64,000 nucleotides of DNA from Flavobacterium sp. HBTb2-11-1 (GCF_009826975.1 NZ_WUMO01000001.1:744001-808000); one strand, 5' to 3'; positions 1 through 8,842 are shown, counted from the stretch's first letter. The notes: a model not told the origin generated them from the sequence alone. Made by a program: numbers and translations.

Positions 1-386
1 CTTGTAGCGTTACTTTTCACTTGGCAAAAAAAGCCATTCAGAAAGACAATAGAAGCGCAGTTACAGGATTACTTCTTGGAACTTTAGCTTTAGGGGTTTT
101 GTTTGTGGTATTGCAATTCAAAGGATTTGGACAAATCGTTGCTGAAGGGTATTATTTTACAGGAGAAGGTAGTTCAATTACTACAACTTTCCTTTATGTT
201 GTGACAGTTACACACTTGTTGCACTTAGCTGGCGGATTAATTTCACTTTTAATTATAATTTATAATCATTTTAAACAAAAATACAATTCGACTCAAACTC
301 TTGGCATAGAGCTAGGTGCGATGTATTGGCACTTTTTGGATTTATTATGGGTATATTTATTTTTATTTTTATATTTCTTTAAATAA
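1..386 (+). CDS. Cytochrome c oxidase subunit III, C-terminal part (cut by window edge)
   Basis: This is the C-terminal portion of a haem-copper oxidase subunit III, an inner-membrane subunit of the aerobic terminal oxidase. The frame is open from base 3 with no stop, and the residues before the TTG at 21 read naturally into the protein, so that TTG is not the start and the gene begins upstream of the window. Visible are hydrophobic helices, a histidine-containing helix (VTHLLHLAGG) and the typical final helix starting YWHFLDLLWVY. A second subunit III gene follows 42 bp downstream, then subunit IV, so this lies inside an oxidase operon. Family assignment is firm; the missing length is unknown. 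Confidence 0.9.
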   Translation, partial: CSVTFHLAKKAIQKDNRSAVTGLLLGTLALGVLFVVLQFKGFGQIVAEGYYFTGEGSSITTTFLYVVTVTHLLHLAGGLISLLIIIYNHFKQKYNSTQTLGIELGAMYWHFLDLLWVYLFLFLYFFK

Positions 387-428
387 GAAAAAAACGTAAA
401 TTTGGGAACTTTTTAACGAATATCTTTT

Positions 429-1412
429 ATGGGAGCGACAGTTACTACTGCAAACAACGACGAAAAAACTTGGGGAGGCGGTCACAATGAGCCTTTAGGA
501 GCAAGTTATGGTAAAATGATGATGTGGTTTTTTATCGTATCAGATGCCTTAACATTCTCTGGATTTCTAGGAGCTTATGGTTTTTCTAGATTTAAATTTA
601 TCGAAACTTGGCCTTTGGCTGATGAAGTGTTCACTCACTTCCCATTTATGCATGGTGTTGCGGCTCCAATGTATTATGTAGCTTTAATGACTTTTATTTT
701 GATCTTTTCTTCTGTAACAATGGTATTAGCTGTTGATGCAGGGCACCAATTGAAAAAGACAAAAGTTGCAATCTATATGTTCTTGACAATTATTGGAGGT
801 TTAATTTTCGTTGGTTCTCAAGCTTGGGAATGGAAAAACTTCATTAAAGGAGAATATGGGGCAGTTGAAACTGTTGGAGGAAGTTTACTTCAATTTGTGG
901 ACAAAGATGGTAAAAGAGTAGCTTTAGCTGATTTTGCTGTTAAATTGCCAGAACAAAGAGAAGCTTTAACAAGAAGCAAATCAACTTGGTTTATGGAAGA
1001 TGCTCAGACTCTTCCTACTTACACAGTTGCTGAAGTTCAGGCTGGTTTTAAAGCTCATCCTGAAATTTTAATTAGAACAGAAAAACTTACAGATAAAAAG
1101 AAAAAGACAATCTTATCAAGAGAAGAATCTGAAAAACATTTAGCTAGCGCTAAATATGTTGTAGAAGGAGCTAACTTGATCAGAAACGAGTACGGTAATA
1201 AACTATTTGCTGATTTCTTCTTCTTTATTACAGGTTTCCACGGATTCCACGTATTCTCTGGAGTTATCATCAATATCATTATTTTCTTTAATGTATTATT
1301 AGGTACTTACGAGAAGAGAAGAAGCTACGAAATGGTAGAAAAAGTTGGATTATACTGGCACTTCGTAGATTTAGTTTGGGTATTTGTATTTACAGTTTTC
1401 TACCTAGTTTAA
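429..1412 (+). CDS. Cytochrome c oxidase subunit III with a large soluble insertion
   Basis: Second subunit III of the haem-copper oxidase, 327 aa. Membrane helices are visible at about residues 29-51, 81-103, 112-133, 259-291 and 305-326. The ending YWHFVDLVWVF is the family signature shared with the preceding gene. Unlike the usual compact subunit, it carries roughly 115 hydrophilic, charged residues (about 141-255) between two helices, predicted to form an extramembranous domain. It sits between another subunit III gene and subunit IV and is probably co-transcribed with them. Tandem subunit III genes are familiar in Bacteroidota oxidase operons; the role of the insertion is unknown to me. 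Confidence 0.93.
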   Translation: MGATVTTANNDEKTWGGGHNEPLGASYGKMMMWFFIVSDALTFSGFLGAYGFSRFKFIETWPLADEVFTHFPFMHGVAAPMYYVALMTFILIFSSVTMVLAVDAGHQLKKTKVAIYMFLTIIGGLIFVGSQAWEWKNFIKGEYGAVETVGGSLLQFVDKDGKRVALADFAVKLPEQREALTRSKSTWFMEDAQTLPTYTVAEVQAGFKAHPEILIRTEKLTDKKKKTILSREESEKHLASAKYVVEGANLIRNEYGNKLFADFFFFITGFHGFHVFSGVIINIIIFFNVLLGTYEKRRSYEMVEKVGLYWHFVDLVWVFVFTVFYLV

Positions 1413-1430
1413 TTTTAGAATTTAATTATT

Positions 1431-1781
1431 ATGTCACACGAGCACGTATCAAATACAAAAAGAATCTGGTTTGTTTTTGGATTACTTTCAGTAGTAACTA
1501 CAGTAGAGGTTATCTTAGGTATCTACAAACCTGGAGCGTTAGAGTTTACTCATTTTATTGGCTTGAATTTGTTAAACTGGATTTTCTATATCCTTACAAT
1601 TTTCAAAGCATATTATATTGTATGGGCATTTATGCACATGGAAGGTGAAAAAAGCAGCCTTAGATGGTCTGTAGTTTCTCCTGTTATCTTCCTAGTTTTA
1701 TATTTATTGTTTATTCTGTTAACAGAAGGACATTATATTTATGGGGTTTTTAAAGATTCTACTATTAAATGGAATTTTTAA
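1431..1781 (+). CDS. Cytochrome c oxidase subunit IV family protein
   Basis: A 116-aa small membrane protein starting 18 bp after the subunit III gene. Three hydrophobic helices lie at about residues 10-32, 40-66 and 76-101, with the short motif WAFMHMEGE after helix 2, as in prokaryotic COX4/CyoD-like subunits. It is likely a structural or assembly subunit of the terminal oxidase in the inner membrane. It closes the oxidase operon: a strong intrinsic terminator follows 22 bp after its stop. The assignment comes from the three-helix layout, this motif and the operon position. Confidence 0.88.
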   Translation: MSHEHVSNTKRIWFVFGLLSVVTTVEVILGIYKPGALEFTHFIGLNLLNWIFYILTIFKAYYIVWAFMHMEGEKSSLRWSVVSPVIFLVLYLLFILLTEGHYIYGVFKDSTIKWNF

Positions 1782-1803
1782 CATGATATTAATTCGAAAA
1801 GAG

Positions 1804-1827
1804 TCCCGATAACATCGGGATTTTTTT
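1804..1827 (+). terminator. Intrinsic terminator of the cytochrome oxidase operon
   Basis: Perfect 7-bp GC-rich stem (TCCCGAT / ATCGGGA) with a 3-nt loop, followed by seven T residues. It lies directly downstream of the subunit IV gene and separates it from the Sco-like gene. Confidence 0.9.
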
Positions 1828-1834
1828 ATTTTTG
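1827..1834 (+). promoter_or_regulatory. Candidate Bacteroidota -7 box (TATTTTTG)
   Basis: Matches the TAnnTTTG consensus used by the Bacteroidota primary sigma factor. It lies 27 bp before the ATG of the Sco-like gene, just after the oxidase terminator, so it could restart transcription for the assembly block. No convincing TTG -33 element is visible at the usual spacing. Confidence 0.45.
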
Positions 1835-1860
1835 TACCTCAATAATTCTCCGTTAATACA

Positions 1861-2502
1861 ATGAAAAAAAATATAGTTCTCTTTGTACTTTTTGTATTGC
1901 CAATTGTAGCGTATTTATTTTTTGCTTCTGGTGTAAATAGTTTTACGACACTTCCTGTAATAACACCTAAAGTAGCCGATTTTGGAAATTGGAATTCATT
2001 AAACGGAAAAAAAGTCTCCCTTGATAAAAAAATTACTGTGCTAGGTTTTTCAGGTACAAACATTCTAGAAAATAGAGGTAATTATTTCAATCTAAACGAA
2101 AAAATCTACAAGCGTTATAATGGTTTTGAAGATCTTCAGTTTGTAGTGTTGTGTCCTACTGGAACTGAAGCCGAAGCTCAAAAAATTGTGGATGCTTTAT
2201 CTCCTTTTACAGACGTTAAAAACTGGAATTTTGTTTTTGCTCCAAAAGAAGATATTCAGAAATTTTACGACGGATTGCATTTAAAAGAGAAACTGAATGA
2301 GAATCTTGGAACTTCCAATGTTTATATTATCGATAAAGAACGTAATCTAAGAGGAAGAAAAGACCCGAAAGAGTATAAAGAAGGCTACGATACTTTTCAT
2401 CCATCAGAGTTAAGTAATGAAATGCTGGATGACTTTAAGATTATCCTTTATGAATACCGCGCCGCTTTAAAGAAGAATCATAACGCTACAAAGCAACTTT
2501 AA
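1861..2502 (+). CDS. Sco-like membrane-anchored protein lacking the CxxxC motif
   Basis: A 213-aa protein with one N-terminal hydrophobic helix (residues 4-22) and a soluble part whose layout (strand, helix, DUF-like core, then a VYIIDKERNLRGR stretch) resembles the thioredoxin-fold Sco protein encoded immediately downstream. The copper-binding CxxxC is absent: the corresponding position reads GFSGTNILEN, and the only later cysteine is isolated. It is therefore probably not a copper chaperone in the usual way and could be a structural partner or divergent paralogue. It starts a four-gene block (Cys-less Sco, Sco, DUF420, small CxxC protein). The relationship to Sco is my inference from similarity of layout. 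Confidence 0.6.
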   Translation: MKKNIVLFVLFVLPIVAYLFFASGVNSFTTLPVITPKVADFGNWNSLNGKKVSLDKKITVLGFSGTNILENRGNYFNLNEKIYKRYNGFEDLQFVVLCPTGTEAEAQKIVDALSPFTDVKNWNFVFAPKEDIQKFYDGLHLKEKLNENLGTSNVYIIDKERNLRGRKDPKEYKEGYDTFHPSELSNEMLDDFKIILYEYRAALKKNHNATKQL

Positions 2503-2513
2503 TATCATTTATA

Positions 2514-3200
2514 ATGTTTAAAAACAAATCATATATTGGGATCTCTTTTGTCATTCTGATTTTTGGGATTTATGCCGTACCTAAAATTGTTGATAGAATA
2601 AAAAACGGGGACGTAGTAAAAGGAAACCGTTTGGATAATGTTGGAGCAAAATCTTCCAAAGAAGCTAAACTTTTGACAATTGGCCCAGCGCCAAAATTCG
2701 AATTGACAAACCAAGATAATGTTAAAGTTTCAAATGAAACCTATAAAGGAAAAGTATATGTTTTGGAATTCTTCTTCACAACTTGCCCATCAATTTGTCC
2801 AAAGATGAATATGAGTATGCTGGAGATAGAAAAGACCTTTTTCGGAAATCCGAACTTCGGAATTGTTTCGATTACAATCGATCCAAAACATGATACGCCA
2901 CAGGTTTTAAAAGATCACGCGAAATTACTTGGAGTAAAGTCTTCTAATTGGAATTTCTTGACTGGAGACAGAAACGTAATTATGGATTTGTCAAATAAAG
3001 GATTTAATCTGTATGCAGGAGAAAATGATAAAGTAAGCGGCGGATTCGAACATTCCGGTTTGTTTGCTTTAATTGATAAAGACGGGAACATCCGTTGCAG
3101 AAAAGATGAATACGGAAATCCGAATATTTACTATGATGGGTTAGATAAAAAAGGAGTAAGAGATATTCAAGAAGACATTAAAATTTTATTAGAAGAATAA
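2514..3200 (+). CDS. SCO1/SenC family copper chaperone
   Basis: A 228-aa Sco protein that delivers copper to the CuA centre of cytochrome c oxidase or reduces its cysteines. An N-terminal anchor helix (about residues 7-24) is followed by a thioredoxin fold. Copper ligands are visible as C91 and C95 in TTCPSICPKMN and H180 in GGFEHSGLFALIDKDG. It starts 11 bp after the Cys-less paralogue and ends 2 bp before the DUF420 gene, so the genes are very likely one transcript. The location directly behind an oxidase operon supports a role in its assembly. Confidence 0.93.
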   Translation: MFKNKSYIGISFVILIFGIYAVPKIVDRIKNGDVVKGNRLDNVGAKSSKEAKLLTIGPAPKFELTNQDNVKVSNETYKGKVYVLEFFFTTCPSICPKMNMSMLEIEKTFFGNPNFGIVSITIDPKHDTPQVLKDHAKLLGVKSSNWNFLTGDRNVIMDLSNKGFNLYAGENDKVSGGFEHSGLFALIDKDGNIRCRKDEYGNPNIYYDGLDKKGVRDIQEDIKILLEE

Positions 3201-3202
3201 AA

Positions 3203-3745
3203 ATGGAAGATAATACTTTAGAGAAAAAATTTAGCAAATTTATTATTGCGGTTTCAATAATAATCCCTGTTGTTGTGGCAATTTTGTTTGGAGTTAAATT
3301 AAAAGATTTTGGTGTTGAAGTAGAACCGTTGTCATTTTTGCCTCCAATTTATGCAACTACAAATGGTATCACAGCTGTAGTGTTGGTTTGGGCTGTTTTG
3401 GCTATTAAAAAAGGAAACCAAAAATTGCACGAAAGATTAATGACTTTTGCTATTGCATTATCGGTTGCTTTTTTGGTTATGTACGTAGCGTATCATATGA
3501 CTTCGGATTCTACAAAGTATGGAGGAGAAGGAGCGTTGCGTTATGTGTATTTCTTTATCCTTATAACGCATATTTTATTGTCAATTGCCATTATTCCTCT
3601 TGTTCTAATAACTTACGTTAGAGCGCTTGCACAACGTTTTGACAGACATAGAAAAATAGCTAAAATCACTTTTCCGCTTTGGTTGTATGTCGCTGTTACG
3701 GGAGTAGTGGTTTATTTAATGATTTCGCCATATTATGCACACTAA
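3203..3745 (+). CDS. DUF420 family membrane protein (CtaM-like)
   Basis: A 180-aa integral membrane protein with five predicted helices at about residues 13-31, 48-68, 79-98, 115-138 and 158-176. Histidines H76, H98, H123 and H149 lie in or near the helices, as in DUF420 proteins. In Bacillus the DUF420 protein CtaM (YozB) is needed for assembly of active cytochrome aa3 oxidase; the neighbouring Sco and oxidase genes fit that role here. The start is 2 bp after the Sco stop, and its end overlaps the next gene by 11 bp, indicating translational coupling. Direct function in this organism is inferred. Confidence 0.85.
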   Translation: MEDNTLEKKFSKFIIAVSIIIPVVVAILFGVKLKDFGVEVEPLSFLPPIYATTNGITAVVLVWAVLAIKKGNQKLHERLMTFAIALSVAFLVMYVAYHMTSDSTKYGGEGALRYVYFFILITHILLSIAIIPLVLITYVRALAQRFDRHRKIAKITFPLWLYVAVTGVVVYLMISPYYAH

Positions 3746-3995
3746 AAATAAAATCAAAAATTCAAATTCAAACTTCCAAAGTTTTATTCTTGGAATTTGT
3801 GTTTTTTTAATTGGGATTTCTGCCAATGCCCAATGTGCTATGTGCCGAGCAGCATTATCTGGTGATTCTAATATTAAAAAAGCAGAAGCGGTAAATGATG
3901 GAATTGTTTACTTAATGGTAATTCCGTATTTGCTAGTATTAATAATCGGATATTTGATTTATCGAATGTATTCTAAAAAGAAAAAAGCAGCGTAA
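3735..3995 (+). CDS. Small secreted/membrane protein with a CxxC motif
   Basis: An 86-aa protein overlapping the DUF420 gene by 11 bp. An N-terminal hydrophobic signal (about residues 15-32, ending ISANA) precedes QCAMCRAAL, with C34 and C37 placed just after the likely cleavage site. A single membrane helix follows (about 57-76), then a lysine-rich cytoplasmic tail. The CxxC would face the periplasm. Position at the end of the oxidase assembly block suggests a redox or metal role there, but I know no characterised homologue. The stop codon lies inside the loop of a terminator hairpin. Confidence 0.7.
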   Translation: MHTKNKIKNSNSNFQSFILGICVFLIGISANAQCAMCRAALSGDSNIKKAEAVNDGIVYLMVIPYLLVLIIGYLIYRMYSKKKKAA

Positions 3996-4009
3996 TCGCT
4001 GCTTTTTTT
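3981..4009. terminator. Bidirectional terminator between assembly block and DUF4403 gene
   Basis: A-tract, GCAGCG, loop TAAT, CGCTGC, then T-tract. The loop contains the upstream gene's stop codon. The symmetric A and T tracts allow termination from both convergent genes. Confidence 0.88.
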
Positions 4010-4013
4010 ATGC

Positions 4014-5420
4014 TTATTTAAGTCCGTTTACTGAGACATTTACCGTTCCGTTTATTTTAATGAAAGCTATAATTGCCTGATTCGTTAGCTGTATTTTATC
4101 AAACTGAATGTCTTCCATTTTGCCATTGACAAATACGCCTGGCATTGGAGAATAATTCTTTAAATAACCTGCCATACTTTTTTTGCCTTCATCCAAATTA
4201 GGCTGAATAGAATAGCGACAGCTTTCTTCCATTTTTCTAAGAATGTATCCTTGCGCGAGCCAGTTTGCTGTACGCATCAATTTACTTTTCGTGTCCAATA
4301 CATAATCTAATTTTTCAAAGTAAATTTCCTTTGTCTGGGCATTATATGAAGGGAAGCCATTCAGATAAAGTGTTCCGTTAATAGAACCTAGAACGTCCAG
4401 TGCAATAACCATTTTGCCATCTTTGTGCCAAATAGAAACATTTTTTACAGTTACTTTTTTACCGCCAGAACCAAATTCCTGGCCAGCAAAATTTTTAGTC
4501 ATAATTTTAGATGCATCTACATAACTTGAAATAGCTGCGATATTGGCAGAAATCTGGTTTGGAATTTTAGCAACAGGCTTTAAAACGATTTTACTAGCAC
4601 TATATTTTGATTCTGGCTGTTTGCCAACAATAGTTTCCATGTTACATTTCATTCCCATATCAAGCAGGAACGAATCGTTTTTCAGTTTAGCGTTTGTCGA
4701 ATAGATTTCTATAGGAACAATTCGTAACCAACTTTCGTAGGTATCACTCATTTGAAAAGGAGTGCAGATTTTTTCAACTGCTTGAAGAACGTTCGGTTTA
4801 AAATCCATTGATTTTTCGATTGCTTCGTCTATTTTCTTTTCCAATTTGCTTTTAAAAATAGAAATCGCCGGATTGATCAAATACGTAATTGGCATGTTTT
4901 TGCCAAATATTGTCATAGTTGGACTTTCACTCCAATCTAGAGATTTGAATTCTGTTTTGGTGGTCAGTTTCCAATTGGTTAAAGCCGTTTCGCTAGAAAG
5001 AGTTATAACTCCGTTTAAGTTGAATTCTCTAACATCATACAATTCTACTCCTAGTTTTTTTGTGCCAATTCGATATTTGATATTCGCTTTAAGCGGTAAA
5101 ATTGTCCTGATTCTTTTATCAAGATTTGAAGGATCATTTTGAATTTTAATTGGAGCCTGTTTCCAGATTTTCATCTCAATATCATCATCTTCGATGTTAT
5201 TGTCTTCATAAATCAATCCGTTAAGCAAAGCGTTGGTCTGATTTTCAATATCGCTTAATTTGATCGTAATAGGGAGGTTGATAAAAGAAGGGCTACTGTC
5301 ATAAATTAATGGACTGGCATCGTCTGGTTCAGGTTTTAATGTTTCTAATTTTTGAGTTGAAGAACAGCTTGTCAGTACGGCAAACACCGAAAACATTGAA
5401 ATAATAGAACTAAGCTTCAT
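4014..5420 (-). CDS. DUF4403 family lipoprotein
   Basis: A 468-aa predicted lipoprotein: the signal ends in a lipobox VLTSC with C19 as the lipidation site. The mature part starts with a pattern typical of DUF4403 (SPSFINLPITIKLSDIE) and continues as a long beta-rich protein with repeated strands. The family is widespread in Gram-negative bacteria and has no established function that I know of. The gene is monocistronic, convergent with the oxidase block across a shared terminator and divergent from the efflux operon. An envelope location is supported by the signal; no catalytic motif is visible. Confidence 0.82.
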   Translation of the reverse strand: MKLSSIISMFSVFAVLTSCSSTQKLETLKPEPDDASPLIYDSSPSFINLPITIKLSDIENQTNALLNGLIYEDNNIEDDDIEMKIWKQAPIKIQNDPSNLDKRIRTILPLKANIKYRIGTKKLGVELYDVREFNLNGVITLSSETALTNWKLTTKTEFKSLDWSESPTMTIFGKNMPITYLINPAISIFKSKLEKKIDEAIEKSMDFKPNVLQAVEKICTPFQMSDTYESWLRIVPIEIYSTNAKLKNDSFLLDMGMKCNMETIVGKQPESKYSASKIVLKPVAKIPNQISANIAAISSYVDASKIMTKNFAGQEFGSGGKKVTVKNVSIWHKDGKMVIALDVLGSINGTLYLNGFPSYNAQTKEIYFEKLDYVLDTKSKLMRTANWLAQGYILRKMEESCRYSIQPNLDEGKKSMAGYLKNYSPMPGVFVNGKMEDIQFDKIQLTNQAIIAFIKINGTVNVSVNGLK

Positions 5421-5598
5421 TTAAGATGATTTTTATTACGAAGTAAAATTACGAAAACAATCATATTTTAATTCAAAAAGTGTAACAATAACTAAAAATT
5501 GAAGTCTAATACTAAATAGGTAACAAAAGTATTAACTTTTTATTATCATAAATTACTTAATAAAAATGTTATTATTGTCTAAAAAATTTAACAATACC

Positions 5599-6300
5599 AT
5601 GATCGAAATTAAAGATTTACACAAATCCTATAAGATGGGAAGTTCAGAACTACATGTATTAAAAGGTATTAATTTTAATATAGAAGAAGGAGAATTGGTT
5701 GCGATTATGGGATCGTCTGGTTCTGGTAAATCAACACTTCTTAACATCTTAGGAATTTTGGATGAAGCCGATTCTGGAAGTTATATTTTAGATAAAACTC
5801 CAATAAAAAAATTAAACGAAACTCTTGCTTCAAAATACCGTAACAAATTTTTAGGTTTTGTTTTCCAGTCTTTTAACTTAATTAATTACAAATCGGCATT
5901 AGACAATGTTGCAATGCCGTTATATTATCAAGGTATTAAAAGAAAGGAACGTTACGAAATAGCAATGAAATATTTAGAGAAAGTAGGTTTAGGATCTCAC
6001 GTTCATCATTTGCCAAACGAACTTTCTGGAGGGCAGAAACAGCGTGTGGCTATAGCAAGAGCATTGGCGTCAAATCCGAAAGTTTTGCTTGCCGATGAGC
6101 CTACTGGAGCCTTGGACACTAAGACTTCGTATGAAGTTATGGAACTTATTCAAGGAATTAATGATGAGGGAAAAACAATTTTGATTGTTACACACGAACC
6201 TGATATTGCCGCAATGTGCAAAAGAAATGTAGTCCTAAAAGATGGATTAATTATCGATGATAAAAAAGTAGAACAAGTTAGAGCTTCGTCTTATGTTTAA
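5599..6300 (+). CDS. ABC transporter ATP-binding protein (MacB/LolD-type)
   Basis: ATPase of a MacB-type efflux or lipoprotein-type ABC system. I choose the ATG at 5599 (233 aa) rather than one at 5566, because the family typically begins MIEIKDLHKSY. Walker A is at residues 38-46 (GSSGSGKST), Q-loop Q90, signature LSGGQ at 142-146, Walker B LLADE at 163-167 and switch H199. It overlaps the first permease by 8 bp. Operon order is ATPase, permease, permease, adaptor, TolC, adaptor, indicating a tripartite export pump spanning both membranes. Substrate cannot be told from sequence. Confidence 0.95.
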   Translation: MIEIKDLHKSYKMGSSELHVLKGINFNIEEGELVAIMGSSGSGKSTLLNILGILDEADSGSYILDKTPIKKLNETLASKYRNKFLGFVFQSFNLINYKSALDNVAMPLYYQGIKRKERYEIAMKYLEKVGLGSHVHHLPNELSGGQKQRVAIARALASNPKVLLADEPTGALDTKTSYEVMELIQGINDEGKTILIVTHEPDIAAMCKRNVVLKDGLIIDDKKVEQVRASSYV

Positions 6301-7537
6301 TATTGAACGCTGGCAGGAAATATTTGAAGCCATTTCTAAAAACCGTTTAAGAACATTCTTAACAGGAGTTTCTGTGGCTTCGGGGATTTTTATTTTGGTA
6401 ATTCTGCTTGGTGCAGGTAAAGGTTTGCAAAACGGAATTGAAAAACAATTTGAACGCGATGCCGCAGGAATCATTGAGGTTTGGTCTGGTACAACTACAA
6501 AAGAGTACAAAGGATTAAATCCAGGAAGGCAGATTCAATTTCGCAATAGCGATTACAATCAATCGGTACAGAAATTTGAAGATAAATTAGATCTGAGAGC
6601 TTCAACCAATAATTATTGGGGACAGCCTTTTGCTTACGGAAAAGAATCGGGCAGTTATCAGTTTAGAGGGGTAAATCCAGATTATGGCGGAATCGAAAAT
6701 TTAACAATAGTCCAAGGCCGTTATATTAATGCTAAGGATTTGGAAAGTAACGCCAAAGTGGCTGTCATTGGGATGAAACTAAAAAACGATTTGCTTAAAG
6801 ATAAGGAGGCAATAGGGGAAGAAATCCTAATTAACAATATCAACTTTAAAGTAGTTGGGGTTTTTACAGATCCAGGAGGTGAAAGAGAAGAAACTCGTGC
6901 TTATCTGCCATTGACTACAGTTCAGAAAACATTTGGCGGAGGCGACAAGATCAGCAATTTGTTTTTTACTTTAAAAAAGACAAAAGATTATGATGAAGCG
7001 CTGGCTCAATCGGAAAAGTTTACCCAAGATTTAAAAGATTTATTAAAGAGTAAAAATGTAGTGGCGCCTGAAGACGATGGAGGTGTGGGAGTTTATAATT
7101 CGGTTAAAGATGCCAAACAGTTTTACGATTTAAACTTATATATCAGACTCTTTTTCTGGTGGGTAGGTATTTGTACCATTATCGCTGGTGTAGTTGGAGT
7201 AAGTAATATCATGCTTATTATTGTAAAAGAACGAACAAAAGAAATCGGAATTAGAAAAGCATTGGGAGCTTCGCCTTTTTCAATTATTACCATGATTCTT
7301 CACGAATCGATCTTTATCACAACCATTGCAGGTTTTGTTGGACTATTAGCCAGTCTTGCATTATTAGAATTTGTTGGACCTATGGTTCAGAGTGAATATT
7401 TCAGAAATCCTGAAGTAGATTTTAGTGTTGCTTTAACTACTTTGGTATTACTTGTTTTTGCAGGAGCAATGGCAGGATTTTTTCCAGCCTATAGAGCAGC
7501 CAAAATTAAACCTATTGTAGCACTTAGAGACGAATAA
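6293..7537 (+). CDS. ABC transporter permease, MacB/FtsX type (first copy)
   Basis: A 414-aa permease with the MacB layout: one N-terminal helix (about residues 20-42), a large periplasmic MacB_PCD-like domain (about 50-275) and three C-terminal helices in the FtsX domain (about 282-310, 335-360, 377-402). The cytoplasmic loop KERTKEIGIRKALGAS, which contacts the ATPase, is fully conserved. It lacks a fused ATPase domain, so it must work with the preceding gene. A related permease follows 2 bp downstream, suggesting a heterodimeric channel rather than the MacB homodimer. Confidence 0.93.
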   Translation: MFNIERWQEIFEAISKNRLRTFLTGVSVASGIFILVILLGAGKGLQNGIEKQFERDAAGIIEVWSGTTTKEYKGLNPGRQIQFRNSDYNQSVQKFEDKLDLRASTNNYWGQPFAYGKESGSYQFRGVNPDYGGIENLTIVQGRYINAKDLESNAKVAVIGMKLKNDLLKDKEAIGEEILINNINFKVVGVFTDPGGEREETRAYLPLTTVQKTFGGGDKISNLFFTLKKTKDYDEALAQSEKFTQDLKDLLKSKNVVAPEDDGGVGVYNSVKDAKQFYDLNLYIRLFFWWVGICTIIAGVVGVSNIMLIIVKERTKEIGIRKALGASPFSIITMILHESIFITTIAGFVGLLASLALLEFVGPMVQSEYFRNPEVDFSVALTTLVLLVFAGAMAGFFPAYRAAKIKPIVALRDE

Positions 7538-7539
7538 TT

Positions 7540-8805
7540 ATGTTTAAAAAAGATAATTGGGACGAGATTTTACAGGCCTTAACCGCCAATCCTTTCAGGA
7601 CTATCCTGACGGCTTTTGGCGTTTTCTGGGGTATTTTTATCTTGGTAATTTTACTTGCTGCAGGTAATGGTTTGGAAAATGGTATCAAAAAGGGGTTTGA
7701 TGGAATTGCGACGAATACTATGTTCATGTGGAGTCAGACTACCTCTAAGGCTTATAAAGGTTTGCCAAAAACAAGACGTTATGATTTTAGAAATAGTGAT
7801 GTAACGGCTTTAAAAGCAGCATTGCCAGATTTATTATATGTTTCGCCGAGGAATCAATTAGGCGATTTTAACGGTACAAATAACGTAGTAAGAGGCACTA
7901 AAACTTCAGCTTTTACCATTTATGGAGATTATCCCGAGCTGATTAAACAGCAGCCGATGGATATCATTAAAGGAAGATTTGTAAATCAGCAGGATATTGA
8001 GCAAAGAAGAAAAGTCTGCGTAATTGGAAAAGGGGTTATCAGTGAACTTTATGGCAAAGAAGAGGAAGCTGTTGGAACATATATCAAGATTAACAGCATC
8101 AATTTTATGGTGGTCGGGGTTTATAAATCCAAACAACAAGGAGGAAATGCAGAGCAGGAACAGAAGAATATTTTTATTCCTTTTACAACTTTTCAGCAAG
8201 CCTTTAATTATGGCGATAAAGTAGGGTGGATGGCGCTTACCGCGAAAGATGAAACTTCAATAACCGATTTAAAGCCTAAAATTTTAGAGATTATAAAATC
8301 ATTGCATTCTATAAATCCAACAGATGATAGAGCAGTTGGAAATTTTGATTTGTACGAGCAGTTTAATAAAGTGCAAAGCTTGTTCAATATTTTAAAAGTA
8401 ATTGCCTATTTCGTAGGGACATTGGTTTTAATTTCAGGCGTAATCGGAATTTCGAATATCATGTTGATTGTGGTTAAGGAACGTACAAAAGAAATCGGAA
8501 TCAGAAGAGCTTTAGGCGCAACACCTGGAGCAATTAGAAGTCAAATATTAACAGAGTCTATATTTTTAACTATTATTTCGGGTATGCTCGGAATTGCTGT
8601 TGCCACAGGAATTATAGCGGTTTTAAATATGGTATTAGACTCGATGCCTCCAGATCAAAATACTATGTTTGCGAATCCAACTGTAGATTTAGGAGTTGTA
8701 TTTGTTGCATTAATCATCTTGGTCGGATCTGGTTTGCTTGCCGGATTTATCCCAGCACAGACTGCGATCAATGTAAAACCTGTAGATGCACTAAGAACAG
8801 AATAA
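7540..8805 (+). CDS. ABC transporter permease, MacB/FtsX type (second copy)
   Basis: A 421-aa paralogue of the preceding permease with the same topology: N-terminal helix (about residues 19-41), periplasmic MacB core domain and three C-terminal helices. The coupling loop KERTKEIGIRRALGAT is conserved. The two permeases share opening sequence and the coupling loop but differ in the periplasmic domain, so they probably arose by duplication and now form two halves of one transporter. The gene starts 2 bp after its partner's stop and is followed 37 bp later by an adaptor gene. Confidence 0.93.
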   Translation: MFKKDNWDEILQALTANPFRTILTAFGVFWGIFILVILLAAGNGLENGIKKGFDGIATNTMFMWSQTTSKAYKGLPKTRRYDFRNSDVTALKAALPDLLYVSPRNQLGDFNGTNNVVRGTKTSAFTIYGDYPELIKQQPMDIIKGRFVNQQDIEQRRKVCVIGKGVISELYGKEEEAVGTYIKINSINFMVVGVYKSKQQGGNAEQEQKNIFIPFTTFQQAFNYGDKVGWMALTAKDETSITDLKPKILEIIKSLHSINPTDDRAVGNFDLYEQFNKVQSLFNILKVIAYFVGTLVLISGVIGISNIMLIVVKERTKEIGIRRALGATPGAIRSQILTESIFLTIISGMLGIAVATGIIAVLNMVLDSMPPDQNTMFANPTVDLGVVFVALIILVGSGLLAGFIPAQTAINVKPVDALRTE

Positions 8806-8842
8806 ATTATCAATCAAAATAAATCGATTAAACCCAGAACAA

